Part shown: in pieces, positions 20,215-27,777 of the stretch
Layout of the letters: every line of letters starts with the position of its first letter
How positions within the stretch are numbered: the first letter of the stretch is position 1
NCBI GenBank assembly: GCA_023954375.1
Contig: JAMLIC010000001.1
Location: forward strand, 372,001-436,000
Reading direction: 5' to 3'
Origin: Planctomycetota bacterium
Lineage (GTDB): Bacteria; Planctomycetota; J058
Length of the DNA: 64,000 nt
Notes under the pieces: model-generated
The model's database searches: none
Seen by the model: the letters and a program-made list of their open reading frames with translations, nothing else
What the model was told of the DNA's origin: nothing
Program-made: the position numbers and the translations under genes

Positions 20215-21797
20215 AAGTTGAACCCCATGCCGAACTGCACGAAGAGGATCGAGACCTCCTGCTTCGCGCCGCTGAGGGTGAAGTCGCCCTTGTGGGTGCC
20301 GGTCGAGATCTCGCGCGGCAGGGCGTACTCGGCGGCGACGCTGAACTCGACGAGCGGCCCCCAGTGGAAGCTGAAGCCGAAGCTCACGTGGTGCTCGTTG
20401 ATCACGGGGAGCTGCGGCAGGGTCGTCCGGCGGGGGACGGGCGAGCGGCCGTAGTTGTAGCCGGTGCGCAGGACGAGCGACCACGCGGGGACGCCCTCGA
20501 CGATGTCCTGGCCCTCGGCCACGAGCGCGCTCAGCCCGAGCGCGATGACGCTCTGGTCGCGGAACTTGAGCGGCACGCGCACCTTCACGCCCGGGCTGGT
20601 CATGATGTCGAGGTTCGGGTTGCTGCCGTTCGAGAGCCGCGCCTTGAACTCCTTGAAGCGCTCGCGCCAGCAGATGTACGTGTAGTCGAGGCCGAGCGAG
20701 AGGCGCCGGTGCGGCCGGAAGGCGAGCCCGAGGCCGAAGTGGCGCGGCTGGTCGTAGTCCTGCAGGCGCAGGTCATAGCGCGACTCGAAGCCCAGCGAGG
20801 GGTCGACGCGCGAGTCGACGATCTGCAGGAGCGACGGGTTGCCGTTGGTCAGCGAGCGCACCTCGTCCTCGCCGCTCACGGTGGCGCGCCCGAGGTAGTC
20901 GGCCGAGTAGCTGCGGTCCTGGTAGACGAACGCAGCCGTGAGCATCTCGTGCAGGTGGAACATGAACCCGATCCGCCACGAGAAGCCGTAGGTGAACGCG
21001 TCGTCGATGTCGGCCTTGGTGACGATCTGCGGGTTGTCGTTGAGGAGGACCGCCGCCGTGCGGAAGCTCTCGGCCAGCGTCGTGCGCGGCTGGGCGATCC
21101 CGCCGTCGAGCTCGAACTTGCTGTAGTGGAACTGCAGGTTCAGGCCGACCGAGAAGAAGTTCGTCACGCGGATCGCGAGCGAGGGCGTGACCGCCAACGC
21201 GAGCGTGTCGACCTCCCAGTCGAGGGGGTCGGCGAAGGCGCGCGTGCGCATCTTCTTGAGCTGGACCCGGCCGCCGGTGACCGGGAAGACGCCGAAGCCC
21301 ACGCGCAGGCGGCTGCCGAGCGGGTCGGGGTCGATGTCGAGCGGGCCGCCGTCCTCGACCACCTCGCCGGGCTTCGGCTTCAGGCCCCAGCTGCCGATGT
21401 CGAAGAGCGGCGCGATCTCCCACGACTTGAACGGGTCGAAGAAGACGCCGAACGAGAAGGCCGGGACGGCGATGAACAGGTTGTCGCGGTCCTTGAAGCG
21501 GCCGAACTCGTTCGACCAGGACGCGCGGGGGTCGGCGATCGCCCAGTACTGGTCGAGGCGGTTGCCGTAGACCCAGGCCATGCCCGCCGGGTTGTTCGCC
21601 GGGCCGATGGCGTCGTCGGCGAAGGCGTAGTCGACGCCGCCGCGGCCGGCGGCGCGCGCGCCGCTCGAGGTGAGCTTGGGGCCGTTGGTCGCCGCGGCGG
21701 GCGAGGCCCCGAGCGCGATGGCGCCCGCGACGGCGGTCACGAGGCACGCGGAGCGCGCCGGCGACGGGCCGCGCGGCCGCTTGGTCCACCACCCCAC
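20211..21797 (-). CDS. FadL/OmpP1-like outer-membrane transport protein
   Basis: 528 residues with a GTG start and a long signal peptide (hydrophobic AVAGAIALGASPAAA). The mature N-terminus (GARAAGRGGVDYAFADDAI then ANNPAG) matches the opening of FadL-family barrels. Alternating hydrophobic beta-strands with aromatic girdles follow, and the chain ends in Phe (FGMGFNF), the usual signal for Bam-mediated insertion. FadL proteins carry long-chain fatty acids or other hydrophobic compounds across the outer membrane. The acyl-CoA dehydrogenase elsewhere in the window would fit, though they are not linked. It is transcribed with the unknown protein at 19192 through a stop/start overlap. Family fairly sure; substrate unknown. 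Confidence 0.8.
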   Translation of the reverse strand: MGWWTKRPRGPSPARSACLVTAVAGAIALGASPAAATNGPKLTSSGARAAGRGGVDYAFADDAIGPANNPAGMAWVYGNRLDQYWAIADPRASWSNEFGRFKDRDNLFIAVPAFSFGVFFDPFKSWEIAPLFDIGSWGLKPKPGEVVEDGGPLDIDPDPLGSRLRVGFGVFPVTGGRVQLKKMRTRAFADPLDWEVDTLALAVTPSLAIRVTNFFSVGLNLQFHYSKFELDGGIAQPRTTLAESFRTAAVLLNDNPQIVTKADIDDAFTYGFSWRIGFMFHLHEMLTAAFVYQDRSYSADYLGRATVSGEDEVRSLTNGNPSLLQIVDSRVDPSLGFESRYDLRLQDYDQPRHFGLGLAFRPHRRLSLGLDYTYICWRERFKEFKARLSNGSNPNLDIMTSPGVKVRVPLKFRDQSVIALGLSALVAEGQDIVEGVPAWSLVLRTGYNYGRSPVPRRTTLPQLPVINEHHVSFGFSFHWGPLVEFSVAAEYALPREISTGTHKGDFTLSGAKQEVSILFVQFGMGFNF

Positions 21798-21845
21798 GGT
21801 CGGTTCCCCCTGCGGACCGGGGCTCGCGCCGCCCGGTTCGGCGGG

Positions 21846-22784
21846 TCAATCTAACGTGAAGGCCGGGCCGGACTCCACAGGTTCCCGGAGGATGGGGCGC
21901 AACGCCGCGGCGACGCGGGCGGGGTCCAGGGCGTCGAGGTCGCCGCGGACGATCGCGACGGGGCCACGCCCGCGCGGCGCCCAGCGGGCGGGGTCGGTCG
22001 GGCCGAAGACGGCGACGGTCGGCGCGCCGAGCGCCGCGGCGAGGTGCGAGGGGCCGGCGTCGTTGCCGAGGTGGCCCGCGGCGCCGCCGAGGAGCGCGAT
22101 CAGGTCGTCGATCGAGGGCGCCCGGACCACGCGGGCGCCGGCGAAGGCGGCCGCGTCCAGGCCGCGCTCGACCTCCGCCGGGCCCAGCACGACCACCTTC
22201 GCGAGGTCGTCGGGCAGGGCGGCGAGCGCGCGGGCGAACCCGTCCGGCGACCAGCACTTGGCGCGGCCCCCGCTGCCCGGGTGGCACACGACCCAGCGCC
22301 CGGCGCCGGCGAGGGCCCGACCGCGGGCGAGGTCCTCGCGGGTCGGCGCGAGGCGCGGGCGCGGGTCCACGTCCGACGAGAGCCCCGTCGCCGCCCGCAC
22401 GCGCGCGAGGAGCACGTCCGTGGCGTGGCCAGGCAGGTCCTCGCCGGCGCGCGGGGCGGCGACGACCGCGCCGCCGAGCGCCTCGACCCTCGCGGCGAGC
22501 GGGCCCGGCCCGCACAGGGCCACGATGCGCTCGAAGGGCGCCACCGCCGCCCGGGCGGCCTCGGGCAGCGGCGCCGCCGGTTCGGACCACAGGGCGAGCG
22601 CCTCGGGCGGGAACGTGCGGATGGCGCGCGCTGGCCCGCGCGGGGCGAGGAGCGGCGTGAGCCGGTCCCGCGCGGGGCCCCACACCGTCAGCGGGCCCGC
22701 GCCGCCCGCGAGGACCTCGAGCGCCGGCAAGGCGAGGATCGTGTCCCCCAGGGCCCCGTGGACGATCGCCAGCACGCCCGCCAT
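21846..22784 (-). CDS. Glycosyltransferase family 9 (heptosyltransferase-like)
   Basis: 312 residues. The N-terminus VLAIVHGALGDTILALPAL is the GT9 signature. The C-terminal nucleotide-sugar half has VVCHPGSGGRAKCW, then GNDAGPSHLAAALGAPTVAV and FGPTDPARW, all standard for ADP-heptose:LPS heptosyltransferases (WaaF/WaaC/RfaF type). It should add a sugar, probably heptose, to lipopolysaccharide core on the cytoplasmic face, which agrees with a diderm cell. The length is near the family norm. It lies alone on the minus strand, divergent from the membrane protein at 22911. The exact donor and acceptor cannot be read from sequence. Confidence 0.88.
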   Translation of the reverse strand: MAGVLAIVHGALGDTILALPALEVLAGGAGPLTVWGPARDRLTPLLAPRGPARAIRTFPPEALALWSEPAAPLPEAARAAVAPFERIVALCGPGPLAARVEALGGAVVAAPRAGEDLPGHATDVLLARVRAATGLSSDVDPRPRLAPTREDLARGRALAGAGRWVVCHPGSGGRAKCWSPDGFARALAALPDDLAKVVVLGPAEVERGLDAAAFAGARVVRAPSIDDLIALLGGAAGHLGNDAGPSHLAAALGAPTVAVFGPTDPARWAPRGRGPVAIVRGDLDALDPARVAAALRPILREPVESGPAFTLD

Positions 22785-22800
22785 GACGCGTCGCTCCGCC

Positions 22801-22830
22801 TTGCCATCCCGCGCCGCGGTGCACTATAGT
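22801..22830 (+). promoter_or_regulatory. Sigma-70-like promoter for the membrane-protein gene at 22911
   Basis: TTGCCA (22801-22806), an 18-base spacer and TATAGT (22825-22830) sit in the divergent gap, in one of the few A/T-containing stretches of the region. The spacing and both boxes are close to consensus. Confidence 0.55.
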
Positions 22831-22910
22831 TCCCGCCGCTCCGGCCGGGCCCTTCGCCCGCCGGGCCTGGACTGGCGCGCGAGGCGCCGCTTTGAGGGGG
22901 AGGCTCGGCC

Positions 22911-23480
22911 ATGGCCGCGCAGATGAGGTACGGGGACTACATCAAGGGCGGGCTCGACGTCTTCAAGGCGAACCTGGTGCCCAGCATCGTGGCCGTCGTG
23001 TGCACGATGATCCCCTTCGTGGGGCTCCTGGTGATGGTGAACTACATGGCCGGGGTCAAGGCGGCCAAGCACGACGGCAAGCCGATCCAGATCGGCGACC
23101 TGTTCAACTTCGAGAACGCGGTCGACAAGATCGTCGGCCCCTTCCTCGTCATGGTCCTGGTGCAGATCGGCGCCTCGATCTTCGTCATCCCGGGCCTGAT
23201 CATCGGCGGCCTGTTCGTGTTCGTGTCGCCGATCCTGGCCGACCGGCCGGGGACGAACTTCCTCGACGCGATGAAGGCGTCGCTGCACTTCGCCAAGGGC
23301 AACCTGGTCCCGTGCATCCTGCTGCAGCTCGTGATGGGCATCGTCATGATGGTCGGCTTCATGTGCTGCGTGGGCGCCTTCGTGACCATGCCCATCGCGC
23401 TCGCGGGCACCTTCCTCGCCTACGAGGACCACAAGTCGGCGGTCCAGGCCGCCGCCGCCGAGGGCGGCGTCCAGCTGTAG
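22911..23480 (+). CDS. Multipass membrane protein of unknown function
   Basis: 189 residues, ATG start with a gagggggagg ribosome site. About four transmembrane segments are evident: LVPSIVAVVCTMIPFVGLLV, a segment around VLVQIGASIFVIPGLIIGGL, LLQLVMGIVMMVGFM, and a last helix near GAFVTMPIALAGTFLAY. The organisation resembles DUF975-type or DPF-like small membrane proteins with a soluble loop between helices, but no family is certain. No catalytic motif. It begins a plus-strand series; the DUF2752 gene starts 9 bases after its stop, so the two are probably one operon. Confidence 0.75.
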   Translation: MAAQMRYGDYIKGGLDVFKANLVPSIVAVVCTMIPFVGLLVMVNYMAGVKAAKHDGKPIQIGDLFNFENAVDKIVGPFLVMVLVQIGASIFVIPGLIIGGLFVFVSPILADRPGTNFLDAMKASLHFAKGNLVPCILLQLVMGIVMMVGFMCCVGAFVTMPIALAGTFLAYEDHKSAVQAAAAEGGVQL

Positions 23481-23489
23481 TCGACGACG

Positions 23490-24023
23490 GTGTCGCACGA
23501 CGCGACCCACGCGACCGGCCCCGATGGGGCGGACGGGGCGCCAGGGCAGAGGCCCTGGCGCCCCGCGCTCGTACCGTCGGACCGGCGCGCGGGGCGCTAC
23601 GACCGCCTCGAGCTGCTCCTGTTCGCCGCGGTGCTGGCCCTCGCCGCGCTCACCCCGCCGCGCGACGCGCTCGGCCGCCCCAACGCACCGCTCAGGACCA
23701 CGCTCGAGGAGTCGACGGGCGGCGGCCTGTGCGTGTGGAAGCGTGTGACCGACCGGCCGTGCGCCGGCTGCGGCCTCACGCGCGGGTTCGTCCAGCTCGC
23801 GCACGGCGAGGTGGTCGCCGCGCTGCGCCTGAACCCCCTCACCCCCGCCGTGTTCGCCTGGGTCGTCTGGAGGGCGCTCGAGCTCCTCGCGTTCGTCGCG
23901 CTCGGCCGGCGCCTGGTGCACGGGATCCCGCCGCGATGGGTGTGGCGCCTCTACGGCGCGTGCGGGATTGGTTTCGTGACGCTGGCCGCGGCGCGCTGGA
24001 TCCTCGGCGTGGAAGGGCTTTGA
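23490..24023 (+). CDS. DUF2752 membrane protein
   Basis: 177 residues with a GTG start. The motif RPCAGCGLTRGFVQLAHGEV, then LNPLTPAVFAWVVW, is diagnostic of DUF2752, a small membrane family with a PCxxCGxTR motif and no established function. Two or three transmembrane helices follow. The ~40-residue N-terminal extension is Gly/Pro-rich, atypical, and contains a perfect 14-bp DNA hairpin (23534-23565), so the real start could be further downstream. It follows the membrane protein at 22911 closely and is likely co-transcribed. Confidence 0.82.
   Translation: MSHDATHATGPDGADGAPGQRPWRPALVPSDRRAGRYDRLELLLFAAVLALAALTPPRDALGRPNAPLRTTLEESTGGGLCVWKRVTDRPCAGCGLTRGFVQLAHGEVVAALRLNPLTPAVFAWVVWRALELLAFVALGRRLVHGIPPRWVWRLYGACGIGFVTLAAARWILGVEGL
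23534..23565. repeat. Perfect 14-bp hairpin inside the start of the DUF2752 gene
   Basis: The arms 23534-23547 and 23552-23565 are perfectly complementary, with loop agag. A hairpin this strong so close to the start codon could block ribosomes, or could mark extragenic DNA if translation starts later. Confidence 0.6.
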
Positions 24024-24139
24024 GCGGCTCTCCCATTTCCCGGAGAATCCGACACGCAACCGAGACCCATGCTCGGGATGGCGGGTGGAAGCCGCCCACG
24101 ACGCGGCGCGTAGCAATTGTGTAGTAACGACTTGCGGTT

Positions 24140-24162
24140 CGTCTCAGGGCTCCGTCTCAGGG
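24140..24162. promoter_or_regulatory. Direct repeat cgtctcaggg x2 upstream of lipoprotein B
   Basis: Two exact copies (24140-24149 and 24153-24162, 13-base period) lie about 45-70 bases before the ATG at 24208, in a lower-G+C leader. They could be an operator with two half sites. No matching copy was noticed upstream of paralogue A. Confidence 0.3.
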
Positions 24163-24207
24163 ACTCTCGTTTGCTGCGCGAGGCCCAACCTTGGCTGGAG
24201 ACCCTCG

Positions 24208-27135
24208 ATGACCTTCCTCAAGAAGCGTCGCGTCCAAGCGCTCGGGGCCTGGGCCCTGTGCCTCACCCAGGTCTTCTGGGTGGCGGGATGCCGGCAGCAG
24301 ACCGGCGGCGGGTCGGGGGGGAGCGGCCGGGTGGCCGCCGGCGCGAGCGCCGGCGTCAACATGGGCCAGATCCTCTACGAGGTCCTCCACCACGCCTACG
24401 AGACCAAGGGCGAGACGGCCAAGGCGCAGGCGCTCGAGGGGCGGCAGAGCGACTTCGTCAGCGCCATCAACCGGATCATCCCCAACGACGTCAGCTCGAA
24501 CCTGTTCCCGACGCTGAGCACGCTCCTGCCGATCGTCGACGACGGCACGGTCGAGCGCGCCGCGCGTGACGTCGACGCGATCATCGTCGACCTCCTCGGC
24601 GACCCGACGACCCTCGACGCCCTGGTGAAGGTGCTCGACGCGAGCAACGGCGGCGGGTCGAGCCACGGCGACCGGAGCCGCAACCAGCTGATCAGCCGGC
24701 TCCTCGCCTACCCCGAGCTCGAGACGGTCGCCCGGTCGATCTTCGAGCTCGTGCGCGACAACGACGGCGTCGACGAGCGGGGCCTGCCCAACGGCGAGAA
24801 GAACCTCCTGCGCGAGATCCAGGGGCTCCTCTCGCGGCAGCTCCTCGGCTTCCAGCCGGCGCCGGGCACGGGCAACGGCCTGGCGCAGACCCTCGAGAAG
24901 CTCTCGGAGGCGCTCCTCTCCGACCAGCCGCTGGCCGCCTTCCCCGACCTGGGCGCGCCGGCCTGGGCGGTGCGCCTCGACGTGCACGGCAACCCGAAGG
25001 TCGCGGCCGACCCGGCCACCGGCCGGCTGCCGGCGCCGTTCGTCGACCAGGACGGCGACGGCGCCGCCGACGTCGACGCGCAGGGCCGCCCGGTCGACGC
25101 GCAGGGCGCGCCGATCTCGATCCCTGCGTTCGGCAGCGCGGGCACGCGCGACAGCCACGGCCGCGCCCTGGCGCCGGGCGGCGCGCCTTACTACGTCTAT
25201 TTCGACGCGAAGCGCACGCTCGTGTCGGAGCTCCTCCTGCTCACGGGCGAGCTCCTGCAGAAGGACGCCGCGGCGGACATCGTCGCCGTGCTCGACACCT
25301 GCGCCGACCGGGTGCTGCACGACAACGGCACGGCCGACCCGACCGACGACTACGAGACCCTGTCGCCCGACACGCCGCTCCTCGACCTGACGCACGCGCA
25401 GTTCGAGCTGATCAAGCGCACCTCGATGAGCGACCTGCTGCGCGGCCTGGGCGCCGTGGTCAAGCAGGACCGGGCGCGCTTCAGCGACATGGTCGACAAC
25501 CTGGTCGTCGCCGTGAAGAAGGCCAGCGCGGCCGCGTCCGGCGTCCAGGCCCAGCCCGGCGCCAGCCAGGCGCTGCTCGACGACCTCCTGCCGCTCGTCG
25601 AGGACGCCCTGCGCCCGCGCGGCCGCTCGATCTCGGCGGTGCGCGCCCTCCTCCAGGCCTTCAACACCGAGCAGCGCCGCCTGCAGAACCTGCCGGCCGC
25701 GTTCGCGCGGATGATGAAGTACCACGACTACCGGAGCCGCACGCTCGCGGACGCCAACCGCAAGAGCATCATGCAGCGGGTCGTCGAGATGATGGAGCGG
25801 GCCAACACGTGCAACGTGCTGGCCGGCAGCCCGAGCAACATGGCCGACTTCTACCTCGCGGCCATGGCCGGCAACGCCCGGGTGCTGGGGATCAACATCA
25901 GCATCGGGACGATCAACAACCTCGTCGACATCTCGTTCATCCGCAGCATCCTCTGCTCGTCGATCCGCGACGACGACGTGCGGGCGCTCAAGGACTTCAA
26001 CGACACCGGCGCCCTCGACGCGATGAAGCCGATCTGCAAGGTGTTCGACGACCGGGGCGAGATCACGCTCCTGAAGAACATCATGCTCGGCCTGGGCCGG
26101 CACTACGAGCGGGCCATGCGGCCGACCGAGCCGACCGCCGTGGCGGTCCTGGAGTCGGGCGCGGTCGAGAAGCTGTTCCTGTGCATCGACTCGATGACGC
26201 AGGTGCGCGTGCCCGGCTCGAACGAGGTCGTGGCCGACGTGCTGGCCGACACGCTGGCGCAGGTCGTCGACAGCAGCCAGCCGATCTACGACCGGCGCAA
26301 CCGGCCGCACCGGACCCTCATCCACCTGCTGTCGAAGCCGATGGACGACCTGAAGGCCCGCTGCCAGGCGCGCGGCTCGAAGCCCCGGCTCGACGCCCTC
26401 ATGGCGGCCGCCGAGGACGTGCTCCTGCAGACCTACGTCGACGCGCGCGGGGTCGAGCGCTGGAAGTGGGGCGCGCTGAACCACTCGCTCGGCCAGCTGG
26501 TCGAGACGCTGGGGGACATGATCCCGCAGGCCGCCGGCGCCCGGGCCACCTGGGCCTACGACCAGCAGCGGAGCATGGAGCAGCTGCTCACCGGGCGTGA
26601 CGCGGTGACGGTCCTGGACGTGGCCAAGACCGTGGGCGCGTCGCCGCAGAAGGCGGCCATCAACCGGGCGATCGCCAACCTGTTCACGCCCAGCCCCACC
26701 GCGGCGCAGGACGCGTTCGGCGGCGTCGTGGCCCTCCTCGGCGACGTGCTGCAGAAGCGCCCGGGGCACGGCGGGCAGGCGGTCGACCGGCAGGCGCTCG
26801 CGACCGTCATGCACTTCTTCGGGCGGCAGCTCGACCCGGCGGTGGACCGGGCGAACGGGATCATCGAGCTGATCCGCAAGCTCCTCCTCGCGGACGACGG
26901 CATGCTCGTCCTGCGCCTGGCGCGCAACGCCTTCGACATGGGCCCCAACGGCACCGACGAGTCGGCCGTGGCGGTCCTGCAGTCGGTGTTCGAGGACATC
27001 AACGCCGCCGGCGGCCCGGGCGGCGGGCCCATGACGGTGGCCGACCTGCGGACCATGCTCGAGCAGACGCACGACTTCCTGAACGACCAGGTCGACGGCC
27101 TCCCGCGCTTCATCGCGAGGATCAAGTCGAGGTAG
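24208..27135 (+). CDS. Large lipoprotein, paralogue B (unknown family, DxDxDG loop)
   Basis: 975 residues from the ATG at 24208 (ggag 7 bases upstream); the longer open frame from 24085 is non-coding leader. The signal peptide ends at FWVAGC, followed by a Gly/Ser linker. The rest is homologous to the protein at 14966: IVDDGT, LPNGEKNLL, KVAADPATGRLPAPF and FVDQDGDGAADVD occur at nearly the same residue numbers (the last near 279 in both), as does the AAGGPGGG C-terminal segment. Compared with paralogue A it keeps the Ca2+-binding-type DxDxDG loop and the overall length, but differs through the middle. No family is recognised. Expected location is the periplasm, lipid-anchored. Thymidylate kinase follows 15 bases later. 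Confidence 0.82.
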   Translation: MTFLKKRRVQALGAWALCLTQVFWVAGCRQQTGGGSGGSGRVAAGASAGVNMGQILYEVLHHAYETKGETAKAQALEGRQSDFVSAINRIIPNDVSSNLFPTLSTLLPIVDDGTVERAARDVDAIIVDLLGDPTTLDALVKVLDASNGGGSSHGDRSRNQLISRLLAYPELETVARSIFELVRDNDGVDERGLPNGEKNLLREIQGLLSRQLLGFQPAPGTGNGLAQTLEKLSEALLSDQPLAAFPDLGAPAWAVRLDVHGNPKVAADPATGRLPAPFVDQDGDGAADVDAQGRPVDAQGAPISIPAFGSAGTRDSHGRALAPGGAPYYVYFDAKRTLVSELLLLTGELLQKDAAADIVAVLDTCADRVLHDNGTADPTDDYETLSPDTPLLDLTHAQFELIKRTSMSDLLRGLGAVVKQDRARFSDMVDNLVVAVKKASAAASGVQAQPGASQALLDDLLPLVEDALRPRGRSISAVRALLQAFNTEQRRLQNLPAAFARMMKYHDYRSRTLADANRKSIMQRVVEMMERANTCNVLAGSPSNMADFYLAAMAGNARVLGINISIGTINNLVDISFIRSILCSSIRDDDVRALKDFNDTGALDAMKPICKVFDDRGEITLLKNIMLGLGRHYERAMRPTEPTAVAVLESGAVEKLFLCIDSMTQVRVPGSNEVVADVLADTLAQVVDSSQPIYDRRNRPHRTLIHLLSKPMDDLKARCQARGSKPRLDALMAAAEDVLLQTYVDARGVERWKWGALNHSLGQLVETLGDMIPQAAGARATWAYDQQRSMEQLLTGRDAVTVLDVAKTVGASPQKAAINRAIANLFTPSPTAAQDAFGGVVALLGDVLQKRPGHGGQAVDRQALATVMHFFGRQLDPAVDRANGIIELIRKLLLADDGMLVLRLARNAFDMGPNGTDESAVAVLQSVFEDINAAGGPGGGPMTVADLRTMLEQTHDFLNDQVDGLPRFIARIKSR

Positions 27136-27150
27136 CGTAGAATCCTCCGC

Positions 27151-27771
27151 GTGCGCGGCCTGTTCGTCGTGTTCGAGGGCGTGGACGGCGCCGGCAAGTC
27201 GTCGCAGCTGGCGCGCCTGGCGGCGCGCGTCGAGGGGGCGGGCCGCGAGGTCGTCCGGCTGGTCGAGCCGACGCACGGGCCGATCGGCGGCGAGATCCGA
27301 CGACGGGCCCGCGAGGGCCCGCCGCTCTCGGCGCGCGAGGAGCTCGACCTGTTCCTGGCCGACCGGCGGCAGAACGTCGCGGGCAACGTCCTGCCGGCGC
27401 TCGCGCGCGGCGCCGTGGTCCTGCAGGACCGCTACTACTTCTCGACCGCCGCCTACCAGGCCGCGCGCCCGGAGCTGGGCCTGAGCCCCGCCGACGTGGT
27501 CGGCCTGCACGACGGGTGGGCCCCGCGGCCAGATCTGGTGCTGCTGCTCGACCTGCCGGTGGCCCGCGGCCTCGAGCGCGTCGCCCGCCGCGGCCCCGGC
27601 GACGCGTTCGAGGAGGTCGGCCGGCAGGAGGCCGTGCGCCGGACGCTGCTGGACCTGGCCGGGGGCGACGCGCGCTTCGCGGTGGTCGACGCCGGCCTGG
27701 GCGAGGAGGCCGTGGCCGAGCAGGTGTGGGCGCGCGTGGCGCCGCTGCTGGCGGCGGCCGAGGGGCCGTAG
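27151..27771 (+). CDS. tmk: Thymidylate (dTMP) kinase
   Basis: 206 residues, GTG start. Phosphorylates dTMP to dTDP with ATP, an essential step to dTTP. The P-loop is FEGVDGAGKSSQ. The DRY motif of the dTMP site is present as QDRYYFSTAAYQ, and the LVEPTHGPIG segment matches the family's E-P-G-G region. Length is normal. The substrate side differs slightly from the common DRYxxSSxAYQ form, but nothing essential is missing. A TAGAAT sequence at 27138-27143 lies only 8 bases before the start, so it could be a -10 box for a very short leader. The ABC permease gene starts 6 bases after its stop. Confidence 0.88.
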   Translation: MRGLFVVFEGVDGAGKSSQLARLAARVEGAGREVVRLVEPTHGPIGGEIRRRAREGPPLSAREELDLFLADRRQNVAGNVLPALARGAVVLQDRYYFSTAAYQAARPELGLSPADVVGLHDGWAPRPDLVLLLDLPVARGLERVARRGPGDAFEEVGRQEAVRRTLLDLAGGDARFAVVDAGLGEEAVAEQVWARVAPLLAAAEGP

Positions 27772-27777
27772 GCGGGC

